Origin: Channa striata
Lineage: Eukaryota; Chordata; Actinopteri; Anabantiformes; Channidae
Assembly: GCA_033026295.1 (NCBI GenBank)
Contig: CM065173.1
Span: 3,286,001 to 3,350,000 of the forward strand
Length of the DNA: 64,000 bases
Direction: 5' to 3'
Of the stretch, positions 1 through 11,640 are shown piece by piece. Each line of letters begins with the position of its first letter. Position 1 is the first letter of the stretch. The notes under the pieces are model-generated. The model ran no database searches. It saw nothing but the letters and a program-made list of their open reading frames with translations, and had not been told where the DNA came from. Made by a program: the position numbers and the translations under genes.

Positions 1-809
1 CACCAACTTCTCTTCTCCTTTCTTTGTTGCTTCTTTTTTCCGCCGTATTGCCTCTTTACAGCTGGTCTCTTTACGAAGAGACACTAGCTGAATTTTGGAC
101 AATATCTAGTTTCTGCTCCTACTGTATGTGGTTTAATCGGTGATGGATTTTCAACTTAGTCTTCATACAATATTGAGATATATATGTACATGAATGTGAC
201 AATAGATCTTGGTAACTATTGCTTTTTTTGCTTTGCACACTGACCATTTATTTTACCCAAAATGTGACTATCCAAGGAAAATGATCCACAAAATAAACTC
301 CACCTCAGCTGTTTAAAGTTTAAAGATAGAGTCCTCTGTCACTGGCAATGATTAGAATAAGAGGAGCCAGCCAGGCAGGAAGGTAAGACTATAGAGGGTG
401 CACACATTGAACCTATTATAACTTTCAACAGCTCCACTGAAGATCATGTGTGTCCTCTGTTCTTACCAATCACTGAAGTTGCAGAAACATAAGATCTTTC
501 TTTATTCTATGGAGATTAATGATTGTAATTTGTCTCTTTTGTTTTTACTTGCAGCACTGCTTTGGCAAAAAGGCCCAATGAGCCTGAGTGAAGATTTGTT
601 GTAGACATTGTTGTATTACTCTTAAACACATTGGTTGGGATGATTAAAATAATGAGCATTTTCTTTATATTTGAAAGTAGCATTAAAGCTAATATGAAAT
701 TAATTGTTAAAGTTGATGGTAACTTCCAATCAGAGAAACCAACCATGTATAAAAAGGCTCCAAACAAAACTTTTAAGGTTCACCCTTCCCCTATTTAGTA
801 ACACAAGAA
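1..809. other. no gene recognised upstream of the first receptor
   Basis: AT-rich sequence without a convincing exon on either strand. The only longer open frames (for example about 516-767, minus) have no recognisable motifs and no splice context. It probably is intergenic sequence before the receptor cluster. Confidence 0.4.
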
Positions 810-989
810 ATGCACCAGTTTTCTCAAGATATTGTTTCAGCTTCTAAATGTGAATTGGAGGAAATGCCCCCATCCAAGAATACAAGTACAGAATCAACTC
901 CTGATGAAGCTGATTTGCTCAGTTTGCTGCAACACCTTGTTGCAAGGGAGGAGTTGTTATTGGCAGCTATACATGATATACATAATTAA
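810..989 (+). other. unexplained small reading frame, possible terminal exon
   Basis: A frame open from 777, with an ATG at 810, runs to a TAA at 987-989. It has the look of coding sequence: an acidic, Ser/Thr-rich stretch (ELEEMPPSKNTSTEST) followed by a leucine-rich amphipathic end (ADLLSLLQHLVAREELLLAA). A pyrimidine-rich tract ending in ttgtttcag at 832-840 is a plausible splice acceptor, so it could be the last exon (841-989) of a gene starting outside the window, or a fragment of a transposon protein. I do not recognise the family. The composition is unlike the noncoding DNA around it. Confidence 0.22.
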
Positions 990-1004
990 AATCACACCAC
1001 ACTA

Positions 1005-1040
1005 CCCATATTCAGGGGGTATTCACCCCCTGAATATGGG
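1005..1040. repeat. perfect 16-bp inverted repeat (hairpin)
   Basis: Arms CCCATATTCAGGGGGT (1005-1020) and ACCCCCTGAATATGGG (1025-1040) are exact reverse complements around the loop ATTC. A further copy of the arm start (CCCATATTCAG) lies at 1056-1066, so this may be the end of a small inverted-repeat transposon or a cruciform-forming site. Confidence 0.8.
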
Positions 1041-1189
1041 TATTCACCTTGAAAACCCATATTCAGTGTGTCATTGAAATTCTTTCTGTGTTCTTCAAAG
1101 ACTTCCAGTGCTGAGGATTAAATAGGCAGGTTCGAAGGAGGCCACCACAAAAAACAAACAAACAAAAAAAAACAAGTACATATGTAATC

Positions 1190-1348
1190 ATTGAAGATGG
1201 ATCAAAGGTTTTAAGCAAATGTAGGGAGGAGTGTATTTTCTACTTTTCAGCCAATCAGGTTCCTCAATACACCTTAGTCACATTGTGACAAAACCTTCCA
1301 TTTGTCTTGAAAGGCATCAGAAGTGCAAGAGAAGTGTGCTCCACCACA
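1190..1348 (+). promoter_or_regulatory. putative promoter of the first receptor gene, CCAAT box at 1251
   Basis: CCAATCAGGTTCCT at 1251-1264 lies about 95 bases before the first ATG. The same CCAATCAG core, at comparable distance, occurs upstream of the other receptor genes (14553, 54680, and on the minus strand 60996 and 28129). No TATA box is obvious. The role as an NF-Y site is inferred from the CCAAT core and its conservation. Confidence 0.35.
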
Positions 1349-4300
1349 ATGATCGGACTAATCACTGCTTTGATTCTTCTTCGAACAGTGTGTAAGTGAT
1401 CTTCTTAAGCAGTGTGAGGAAAAATACTACACTAGGCCTTTCTGTGACTTTTTTTTTTTGTCTGTCTTTAAATCATATCTTATTTGTGTTTTTTTCAGCT
1501 TACATTGAAACTGCAGAGGATTCTTACCCGATCTCTTTGACTGTGGTTGAAATTGGTCATAGTGTTACTCTTCATTGTCCACTCTCTGAGAGCGAAGCCA
1601 AAGTCTTTTACTTAAATAAGCAGCCTGTTGGACAGATGGTCCAAACAGTCGCAGCTTTAACTCTTGGCAAAGTTACGGTTGGTGAACAATTTAAAAACTC
1701 GCATTTCACAGTCACGCAAGAGAAGACTCGCATTTTTCTCACAATCAGAAATGTCACCAAAGATGATGAAGCTACATATTTTTGTCAGCATGGAGGGACA
1801 TTTTCACAGACTTTCTTCAATGGCACTTTCTTGGCGGTAAATGGTAAAATACCTTCTATTATCAGTGTTTGTCTCTGTAATGTTTGAAGTCGTACAGATG
1901 AAACTGTTGTGATGTATTTTTTAACAAACACAGATCATAAGCAGCATAAATCTGTCTACGTGAAGCAAAGCTCAAAGACTGAATCAGTCCAACCGGGCTA
2001 CTCAGTGACTCTCCAGTGTTCACTTATGTCCAAGAGTAAAGACAACGGAGTCCAGTGTCCAGATGAAAACTGTGTGTACTGGTTCAGAGCTGGATCAGAG
2101 GGATTTAATTCAGGCATCATTTACACTCACAGTATCAACAGTGACAAACAAGGGGAAAGGAGCTGTGTCTACAGTTTGTCCAAAACTATTCAAAATTCCT
2201 CTGATGCTGGGACCTACTACTGTGCTGTGGTCACATGTGGAGAGATCCTGGTTGGTCAAGGAACCAAAGTGGAGATAAGTACGTATTTATAGTAGAATAA
2301 AGTCATCAGTTAGTGTTCAAGAAATGTGTTTAGTGTGCTAAGATAAATGTATAAGGTTTATTATTTTTTAGTTTGTGGTTAATGGTTTTGCTCTTGGGCT
2401 TTACAAAGTGATTTGCTATTGATTGTCATTTGTTGGATTACCAACAGATTTAAACAGAGAAAAACATGCTGCTGTGGTATCTAAAATTAATTACTCCAAT
2501 ATTCAGTAATGGTGAGTGTTTTCCATGGATATTTTGCAGATTTGGGCCCAGAATTAGGCCCAGCTGTCCTTGTTCTTGGTGTACTGTTGGGTTGCTGTGG
2601 GGTTGTGATTGCTGCCCTTATTTTTTATATACATCAGAAGAAAGGTTGTGAACATTGTAAAGGTAGGTCCACTAAATTGTAATTCTCATGTCAGTTATGC
2701 TTTTTGATACTCTAGTTTTGATACTAAATAAAGGTCTGAATTATTTTGGTTGATAGACATCTGTGGTATTGGATGTTATAACAGCACCAAGACAATGTAT
2801 TTTCTACTAATGAGATGAGACTATGTTATTTGGGAACTTTACAATTTACCAATGTGTGCCTCAGTAGAATTGTCAGATACAGTCTATTTACTTTCTGGTA
2901 AAAGATCCACCAATTCCACTAGTAGTGACTAAACACTGTTGTAAACGTAGGTCAACAAATCTAATGACTTTGGGGAATGGATTGCAAGTTGTGGAGGTAA
3001 ACACAGCCCTAAATCCTGCAAAAACTGAAATCTTTTAGGATTCTGTGCTAAAATGCATATGACCTCAATTAGGAATTTTAACTTTTTAACTTAACAATTT
3101 GGACTTAAAGGAACAAAAGACAAACAATGATGATGATATCCCATAAATAAATGATAAAGATGTAGTTGCTGTGGGCCTCCCTCAGTTCTGAGGTAATAGG
3201 ACATAACACCCACTCCTAAATACTGTATTAAAAAATTCTTTGAAAGAACGACTGGCAGTGACTGGGTCATAAGACCAAAGAGTAGAGTTTTTATACAACA
3301 CACACTTATTATGCCAAATGTCAGCAACAACTAGGCCACACTGGCACTAACCTGGCCCACAGAGGTATGATTAGTTGTCACAACTAAAAACATTCATAAT
3401 TGACTGTATAACTGACGGTCATTAGGTGTGTGGTTGCCCTAAGCTGTCTCCAAAGTGTAGCAAACATGGTAAAATCCCCTTTCAGATTCCTCCTCAGTGG
3501 AGCAAACATCATGACCCCCTTTAATCGGGCAAACACGGTTAAGAGATTCAGCCTTTTAATTAATTAGCGTTGTTGTCTGCTGATAACTGGTGCCCTTTTA
3601 AAATGTTCACCTCTGCCCTTCAGACATTCTGAGCCACTCTCCCTATCCATAGTAATTAAACTTTGGGCTCTGAACACTTTCAAAAAAGAAGTTATTTACT
3701 CTATGTACTGTCCATGAAGGCACCAACAGTGCACCATCACATAGTAATGGTTGCTAACAGGAAGCGAAAGCGGTGTTTTTTATTGAGACATGATTACCTT
3801 TTCTTATTATTTAATTGTCTTCACCTGCTGCAGCCACAATTAATCAGATTATTTACTCGCAAAGCCAACACACATAAAGGTTTTTCCACGGCAAAGTGCT
3901 ATTAGAAGAAGTGTTTCTTTTTAATGAGTTTTTCGAATACTAAGCTAAAGAGTTACTTTGCATTGCTGGGACTAGTATATGTTGTTTGTTGGACAGGAAT
4001 GACTCTAGAACTCAATGGGCTGAAACAGAGCTTTGAACCTTTCAACCACTGATCTGATGAGTGGTATGACATGAGTCCTTTTTGACATACTGTACATGTA
4101 TATTCAGGCGTGCTGCAGCATTTTGAATCATCTAGACGGGCTTTATTGTGAACGCTGGTAACGCTGTCAACATTGCATTGCAGTAATAAAGGTGACATAT
4201 GACCAGTACCAGTTGTACACTCAGAGAAGTAGGGTCTGATCTTTCTGATGTTGTCTGCATGACCTAGACACTTAGGAGATGTAGGTCGTGAAGCTGTTGA

Positions 4301-5311
4301 TCATCAATAATGACTCTTAGACCTCTGGATGTCTTAGTGGGGACAATCACTACAGACATTAAGCTGAAGATGTCTTTCTTTCATCCAAGCAGAGATGTCA
4401 GAGAGAAAGACACAGATGTGTGATGAGACAGTTGAGTTGACAGGAAGAGCGGTGTATTGTCAGCGTAGCAGTGATAATAAACGCCATGTGAGTGGATGAT
4501 AGAACCCAGGAATGTAGTATAGATGTAGAAAAATAAAAGGATCAACTGAGCCCTGCAGCACACTGTAGGGTTCTCCTGCTGTGTCTGTTTAAGTGACAAT
4601 TGAGGAAGTAATCCTTATTTTTTTAATTGGGCATTTCAAAATGCTTTCAAAACACAAATTTGATTAATATAATTAATTTGATAAATTGTTCAGTCCTAAT
4701 TGGATAAACACTGAAGAGCCTAAGTTTTCTACTGAAAATATTTGACTTGATACACATCATGACTTTCTACACAATATTGTTCATTAAGATTTGACCCAAA
4801 CCACAATCTTTCTCTAACCTTAACCAAAGTGTTTTGTTCTCTTAACCTAATCTGAAACTGCGGTGTAGATGTAACATCCAGCCCATTGTGTAATAGTGGT
4901 AAACTTGAATATCAACCGTTCACCCCCTGCTAATAAATACGGCACCTCATTCATTAAGAAAACTAAGTGTTGCTTCTGACCATAACCAAGCTGACGATTA
5001 CTTTGCCACAATATAACATGTTAAAATGTTGTTTTTTAACAGGCTCAGTCAATGCTTCTGGACACTGTGGACATAACAAGTCAACTTTGCATGACCTGGT
5101 AAATATGCACTTCTTTGTTGTGTTTGTACTGGCTTGGTGTAATAATGTATGTACGACAAATATCCTGGACAAGATAATTATTGATTTTAACTTGGATTTT
5201 TTGCAGGATGGTGGAGACAATGCAGTGAACTATGCAGCACTGAATTTCTCCGCAAGGAGGATGAAAAAAGGGCCACAGCAGTGTGTAGTGATTTATCAGC
5301 CAAAATTTTAA
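1349..5311 (+). CDS. NITR-like inhibitory receptor, two Ig domains, TM, ITIM (intact)
   Basis: Six exons with matching phases encode about 338 residues: 1349-1391, 1499-1843, 1934-2278, 2540-2662, 5043-5098 and 5207-5311, all with GT-AG borders. Exon 1 is a short hydrophobic leader (MIGLITALILLRTV). Exon 2 is a V-type Ig domain (residues 15-129; cysteines in VTLHC and ATYFC, with DDEATYFC before the second). Exon 3 is a second Ig domain (130-244) with CVYWF, DAGTYYC, six cysteines and the J-like end VGQGTKVEI, in which the usual Phe is Val. Exon 4 gives the membrane span (about 252-277) and a basic stop. The last exon carries a canonical ITIM, VNYAAL (Tyr 313). Expected role: surface receptor recruiting SHP-type phosphatases. 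Its V domain differs clearly from those of the later genes, so it is a separate subfamily. Intron 4 (2663-5042, 2.4 kb) is much longer than the rest and contains no recognised gene. Confidence 0.8.
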
Positions 5312-6527
5312 TAATTTTAATGTTTTTTCACGAACACAATCTTTTCGGTTGGTTTGTTAATTGAAACAGGATCTAAGCCCATATTTCTGTTAGGAAACAT
5401 GACTGTAGAATCTGTGTTTGCCCTAGCTGTTTGATTTCCATGGTCTTCCCAGGCTGATTAAACTCATTATAATTTATAGGCAAAAACTTACACAATGGAA
5501 AAACCCTTGGTGTTACTTCTAGAGACTTTCACCACTGATGCAATATATTTTAGTATCAAAAAACCTAACAAAACAACCAACACCTGATTTGCACTTTGAT
5601 GGATCACAGCAGCAGCAGCAGCACATTTTTGATCATTTGTTTATTGATATAGTTTTATATAACTAAAAAATCATAGTAACAAATGGTTTGCACATACATG
5701 CAATTGAAAGACACTGACTCACATTACCAGCATGATTGAAGCACGGTGGTGCATTGAACTAAACTGGCTGATACAAATCTGAAATCTGTATATATTTCTG
5801 GTTCATGATGCAAGTAGTTATTTACTACCAACAGTAACAACTTGGTCTTAGGCACTGTCCATAATTTGCTTTAAGGTTGCTGAAATTAAAATAACACAGT
5901 TATTCGATTTTAGTTTGTATTTCTCCTCATTTGATGACTGTACCACACTGTTATGAAGACCACAGAACTGGACTAGTAGGGCCCTGCTTGACCTCCCAGT
6001 CATCACAGATGGAGGAGAGACGTTTGCTGTTGTCACATTTATTACGACTGCTTGTATTAAAGATATACACCTATTAGCCTGGAAGGTGTGATTTGCCAAT
6101 TCTGAAGCATAATTGACGGGGGAATAAGAACTGTAGGTGGTTATGCAATTTTTTTTTATTGGCCATATATACTCATGTTAGACAACACTGTATGTACGTG
6201 GGGGATTTATTGCTGTGCTGAACAGTGGTCAGCATAGGCTGATCTACATGTTCTATATTCGAAAACCTGCAAATCTCTGTCCACTACAATTACACCTAAC
6301 CACTTTGTGTGAATGTTGTGACTCAGATGTGCATTTTGTAGGTTTGGACATTTGCATAAACAAATCTAATCTTACCAAATATATTTCAAAATTATCCTCA
6401 ATAATACAATTTAAAAAGAACAGTAATATCTTATAAGCACATCAAATAAACCCTTCAGTTCCAAACACATGATCATGTCATTGTACATTTTACAGCACCA
6501 GCTGATTCCAAACACACAGTTCATTCA
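5312..6527. other. no gene recognised
   Basis: 3' flank of the first receptor gene. It holds a short CAG run near 5606-5621 and AT-rich sequence. No exon or transposon is recognisable to me. Confidence 0.4.
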
Positions 6528-6662
6528 TTAATTCAATCCAAATGTTTTGACTGCAGCATAGATCCTCTCTCTCTCTGCTGTGTTTGCATTTGTTCTTCCA
6601 CCACTTCCAGATGTAACAGTGGTAAAGATGACAGCAGAATAAACTTGTTTGTCATCTTTTTC
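6528..6662 (-). pseudogene. orphan NITR-like cytoplasmic tail exon
   Basis: On the minus strand an acceptor (tttttccag) is followed from 6662 by 44 codons and a TAA at 6528-6530. The peptide contains QVYSAVIFTTV and ERIYAAVKTFGLN and is clearly homologous to the last exon of the 14642-16166 gene (QIYSAVVFTMT ... DAAVKTFGFD). It keeps both tail tyrosines, where the other gene has lost the second. No Ig or membrane exons belonging to it are found nearby on the minus strand; the pseudogene at 8.4-9.3 kb has its own tail exon. It is therefore an isolated remnant, unless it is used as an alternative last exon. Confidence 0.7.
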
Positions 6663-7556
6663 CTGGAAAAATATATTAAAAGACAATGGTAAATAACCTT
6701 CATAACTATAATTGTATATATAATACAAAAGACAGTCTCCAAACATATTACAGTACAATTCTTTCTTTAGGGTACACGACTTTTATCAAAATATATGGTG
6801 ATCTATCTAATAGTCCTCAAGATATTTCACACAACATTCATATTAACCTGCTATTGGGACCTGGATAATAAAAAAAAGTAATAACTTAAAACAGGGGTCT
6901 CAAAAATGTCGCCCAACCACTTTCCAAGTAAATCGCCAAAGGGGTTAATGAATCCTACATACATTTTAAAATTGATTAGATAAATTTGAGTGGTCAATGA
7001 GCAAACAAAATTACATATATATCCTTTAAAATTCAGAAGTGTCCCGCTGCCTTCTTACAAAATGGATTTCTTTGACAATCGAGCCAGTGGAGATCATTGT
7101 TGCCAACTTAGCCACTTTGTCACCATATGTAGAGAGCATTCAGACCCTCAACTCTTTTTCAAAAACGCAACTAGCAACAAATCTAGCAACTTTTTCTGGT
7201 GCTATTGGAGATTTTTGGAAACTATTGTTCTCACTCTTCTCAACAAACAGTGGGTCCTGTCATTCCAAAACACTCACAGGTTCTGGCTGCATACAGCATA
7301 GAGACCTCATGGGGCTTTCTATAGTATATTTTGGTTGTATTAGTTGAGCCTTACTTCAAGTTAGGTTTTTCATATGAATTATATATGAAAATATAAATGA
7401 ATATATTATTAGTAAAATGTTACTTAAAGCAATGAAGAAGTTTCTACATTCGAATGTTGTCCTAATAGATGAAACTGTTTAAAGCCATCATCATTTACTG
7501 CTCTGCTCTTGAGATTAAAGATTAAGATTTTCTATTTTCATACTCCAGATGCTTCC

Positions 7557-7961
7557 GACGGAGCCCCGGAAGGAACATACCTCGGACATGGGAAAAAAGA
7601 AAAACTAAACCTTTGCGACATCTTACAAAACTTTCGCACTAAATCCAAAAATGGTTTGCGAGATATACTTCCGGGTTAGTTAGTTATCATGTATATTACA
7701 ACAGTGGAGGGCACGTTTACGGTATGGGAGCCATTCAAAGAACTTTACTTTGAGCTTGGCCTCAAATGTATACATTAAGTCAGTGCTTCTTAGTGAAGTA
7801 TATTTGCAATAAAAAAGGAGGTTAACTGCTACGGAGCCCACTGACCCGGAAGTATATCTCGCAAACCATTTTTGGATTTTCCGCGAAAGTTTTGCTTAGT
7901 TTTAGTTTTTTTTTTCCCCTCATAATTTTTTTTTCAACCATGTCCCTTCTGGGGTGCCATA
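7557..7961. mobile_element. 405-bp inverted-repeat DNA transposon (MITE) present only in copy A
   Basis: The ends are imperfect inverted repeats: GACGGAGCCCCGGAAGGAAC at the left and, read from the other strand, TATGGCACCCCAGAAGGGAC at the right. The complementary arms extend inward for well over 100 bases (aaatccaaaaatggtttgcg near 7639 is mirrored near 7870). It is flanked by GCTTCC at 7551-7556 and 7962-7967. Copy B at about 19815 has one GCTTCC and no element, which marks the empty site. There is no transposase frame, so it is non-autonomous. The superfamily is not identified. Confidence 0.75.
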
Positions 7962-8378
7962 GCTTCCTGAAATGATTCCAACAAAAAGTATTTTCAAAAC
8001 ACATGCATTATATACACAGCACATACAAAGTAAATTATAAAGAAAATGTGTGTTTTTTAAGTGTGAAAATCGACAAACGAAACAACACCATAAGGAGTTA
8101 ACAGGAGGAGTTAATAGATAAAACAACCACACAAGGTAGCCCCTCACTGCCCCTTCAAACCGAACGCTCTACAAAGACAACTTGCTTTGATAAATCATTA
8201 AACCCTTTGAACACTTCATAACTGCAATGTTGTTATGAACAATAAAAATACAAGGTCAACATCCTATAGAAATCTGTAAAGTGCTGCTAAAGGATTCCAT
8301 TTTTCACAATTTTATTACAATCACAATTTAAATTCAGAGTTTGGATTGTTAATGAGTCACAAAAGTCCGGACATCAGT

Positions 8379-9268
8379 TTAGACCGTCTCATCCTTTGCA
8401 GCTACATTTCTTCTCCTTGTTTTGCCACCTTCCCTCCTAGTGAAGATGGCTGTAGAAAAAACCAAAGACTCCTCGTTTCTCTGAGGAAATAAAATGCAAA
8501 TATGAAAATGAAAGACAAGATTTGCACATTTATTCTCCAGCTACATTTATAAATTTCTTACCTGCTGACTTTGCTGATTACCACTGGGTGTTGCAGCATT
8601 TTTTTCCAGATTGGTGGCAGCTATATTATTAAAAATGTACAGTGAATGATGCTGTAGTTTGGCTTGAACAGCATAAATGCAAATTAAATAGTGTTAGATT
8701 TGGAGAAAAACATTTTAACAGACAAACCTATGAGTAGCTTCTCTTACCTTTGCAACAATCGGTTTCGTTTTTCATGACGGCATAAGGGAGGATAGTTATA
8801 ACAATCAGACTTATAGCCAAAGAAACACACAGCACAAATTGAATTGTGAATCACATGTGCTGACAACTGAAAAATTCAATAAATAATAAAAGTTATGAAA
8901 TCTTATTAAGTCAGTCACAATGATAGATTAATAGTTTAAAAGATTATGATCTTTGAAGTTATCATTATATGGAAATATGATACATTTACCTTCAGTATCC
9001 AGGATAGTTCCATTTCCAAATAAAATCTTTCCACATGAGGCCACAGCACAGTAATAAGTCCCTGCGTCAGAGGTGCCGAGTCTCCTGGACAGACCTGATC
9101 AGGCGATGGGTCTCGACTAACGGCAACTACGTCAGAGTCCGGTCCTAGGAAGGAAAAACATGTTTAATCCAATCAGTAATTCAGTGAGAATGTATTTTAA
9201 ACAGATATAGCAGTATATACCTTTGATCCTCAGAATTGTGTTGCTCTGTGAATCACATGTGCTGACAA
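8379..9268 (-). pseudogene. NITR-like pseudogene A (exon deletion, frameshifts)
   Basis: Exon remnants in minus order are: a 48-base piece 9268-9221; a shortened second Ig exon 9144-8990; a membrane exon 8866-8748; tail exons 8620-8562 and 8480-8379. The Ig exon keeps its start (DQVCPGDS) and end (SDAGTYYC, LFGNGT), but an internal deletion joins them out of frame (155 bases, not a multiple of three). The membrane exon is fused to a copy of the first part of the 48-base piece, making it 119 bases and out of phase, with a TGA in the membrane frame. The tail reads VFSTAIFT where relatives have VYSAVIFT, so the signalling tyrosine is Phe. No leader or V exon is seen. The same exon lesions occur in copy B. 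Confidence 0.8.
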
Positions 9269-10255
9269 CTGAAATAAATAATAAACAATAAATAATTAAA
9301 GTTATGAAATCTTATTAAATTAGTCACAGTGGTAGATAAATTGTTTAAATAGTCTCTAACATTTTGTGCTTGCCTTGGATTCATACTGCTACTCTTTTTT
9401 TCTCAATGCAACTAGGTGTAAATTTGAGTGTGAATAGTCTGTGTGTCAGCCCTGTGATAGACTGTCAACCTCCCCTGCCTCTGATATATTTTTATGTATG
9501 TGTGTGCTAAGTAAAAATTTTACCACAAAGTATAGAAAATGGGAAATTAAGAATCAGTTCTGATTTGAGGGCAAAACCAGACCAGTCAAATACAAGCTGA
9601 GAAACTGAGTAATTACAAAACCAGAGTCAGACAGACTATACATCAATCTGGCCAGGAGAATGGAGAAAGCTAATTAGGGATTGAGCAGAGGGAACCAGAT
9701 GCTTGAACTAGAAGGTAAATAATAAGTAGGGAGAGGTGAATAGGAGAAGATATTAACAAGGGGATGTGAGCTCAAGAAAACTACTAACCAGAAAACCAAA
9801 TGCAGGAAAAAAAACCCAGAGGTGATAACATGGTTGCACAGTGAAACTTAGGGACAGAGTGCACAAAGGGGCAGATAAAACTTGACAAAATTAAGTAAGG
9901 GAATGACAAAGCAAAGCAGACCAGGACTGGGTGGAATCACAAAAAAGTAGACTCAGGAATAAGTCTACACATTACCAGCATGGATCTGGACGTGATAAAA
10001 ACAAATAACCAAAAAGATTGGGAACAGGTCTAACCAAAGAATCTAAAACTGCAAACAACAGAAACTTAGAAAATACCATGAGTTAAACCTCAGTCCAAAA
10101 ACAGCCAAAGAGTCCAAATAGCAGGAGTTAGGCAACTTGCGGGGAGATTGTTTCAACAGGGAGAAAAGAGAAGGATCTGGCTTAGAGCCGTGGCAGAGAG
10201 CTATCTCAAAACAGGCTGGGCAACAGGTGAGGCAGGTGTAAAATATCTTATCTGT

Positions 10256-11003
10256 GCTTGGTTACCAAAATTCCTTGATGTCGTACAATTTGCTTACTGT
10301 CAAATCAGCATCAGAACAGATGATGCTATCTCCCATGTCCTTCATACTACGCTTTCACATCTGGTCTTTGGGAAAGGGAGGTATGCAAAGCTTCTTTTAA
10401 TCGACTAAAGCTAAGCTTTTCACAGAGTTGTCTCTTCCTGACTCATCATAAAGCTCAGTGAACTGGAACTAATTCACTTCTTATGTTTCTGGATCCTGAG
10501 CTTCCTGACAAACAGACCATGGATGGTAAAGATTGGACAGAGGTTCCACATTACACTGAACATTGGATCACCTTGAGGTTGTGTCCCCTGCTCTTCCCTC
10601 TCTACACCCACGACTGCTATGTTGGACATAGCTCCAACTATATTGTGAAATTCGCAGATGAAAGAGTGTTGGTTGGTCTGATCCAAAACAATGACGAGAC
10701 TATCTTCTTTTAGTAAGGTCCATATCTCTGAGGACTCATCCTGGACACATGTCTCTTCGTTTGCAGTACCTCAGACAGAAAGTTCACAATCTCCTGGGAT
10801 TAGTGCTAAACCTTTTATACCTCGATCATCCAGTCTTTTGTCTTGGGGAACATTACCATCTGGCATGGGAACAGCAGCTCCCAGGACAACGAGGATTTGA
10901 GGAGCATGATCAAGTGTGCGAAGCACATCACCACGAATGAATTGGCTGATCTACAGGATATTTACATCAGGAGGTGCAGGTTTAGGGGACAGCACATTAA
11001 CAG
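10256..11003 (+). mobile_element. LINE reverse-transcriptase fragment (decayed)
   Basis: Frames broken by stops and shifts carry QFAYCQISIRTDDAISHVLH, then the template-loop region and SNYIVKFADERV in place of the FADD catalytic box, all typical of a jockey-group non-LTR RT. The same fragment recurs in copy B at 22.1-22.7 kb. It is too short and broken to be active. Confidence 0.65.
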
Positions 11004-11640
11004 CGCTCCCAGAGCTCCCAGATTTTGTACGTATTTTGTCATTTCCTGTCTTTGCTCCCCTCCTCCCTCTTGTGTTGCAATTTACCTGATCATTTTCTCC
11101 TGTGCTCTCCCATTCTTAAGAAGGCCTGCAGCCCTCTCTCCTCTACCAGATTGTCTGCTGAACTTTTTTGAAGCTGCTTTCTAGCCATTTTGGAACCTGA
11201 ACTGTTTGTTTACCGGGTATGACCCTGACCTGTCTCTGGACTTCCCTGTCTGTCTGAACCACGGCTCCGTAAGTTGTGATCCCTCACTGGCTCATTTTCT
11301 GACCTGGATTTTTGGATTTCAGACTTGGCTTGATTGTTTTTTCTTGGATAATTCAGAACCGACCCTGCTTGCTCCTTCTGCCCTGCTTATCTGGAGATTG
11401 GATTTGATGTTTATAATGAACTGTGAATAAGGACTTACCCTACCCTGCTCTACTATAGTCTGCATCCTGCCTTCCACAGAGCCACCCCTGTATGCAGTGC
11501 CTGCTCTGCTTCCTTCATTTCCATTAGCCCTAAGTCTCCTCTGGTATTATTAATAAAGTCTTTTCTAACCAGTTCTGTGTTGGCATCAATTCTGGCCATT
11601 GCTCCATATTAGTTCCACCTTGTCTGAAATTATTGGAGTT
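11004..11640. other. unassigned sequence, probably repeat-derived
   Basis: Pyrimidine-rich sequence with an AATAAAG at about 11552 and no credible exon. It resembles the untranslated end of a retroelement, but I cannot assign it. Confidence 0.25.

Larger units (their letters stand above)
6728..11003. repeat. segmental duplication, copy A
   Basis: From aagacagtctccaaacatatt (6728) to ggggacagcacatta (about 11003) the sequence matches 18365-22752 in the same orientation, with insertions and deletions. It includes a receptor pseudogene (8379-9268) and a LINE fragment (10.26-11.0 kb). Copy A has an extra 405-bp element at 7557-7961. Relative to copy B it also has extra sequence at about 9950-10275 and lacks the equivalent of 18882-19550. 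Its first part (from 6892, caggggtctcaaa) is the left end of a hAT-like element that is more complete in copy B. Confidence 0.85.

Noticed and set aside
1280..1297. cacattgtgacaaaacc resembling a recombination signal (heptamer and nonamer)
   Set aside because: It lies before a leader exon, not after a V exon. All V exons end directly in a splice donor and carry their J-like motif in the same exon, so there is no rearranging locus here.
2063..2651. Alternative frames over the second Ig exon and membrane exon of the first gene
   Set aside because: They are shadows; the frame with conserved Ig cysteines, J-like end and matching exon phases is the real one.
8379..9268. Pseudogene A as a functional single-domain receptor
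   Set aside because: The Ig exon is out of frame across its deletion and the membrane exon is out of phase with an in-frame TGA.
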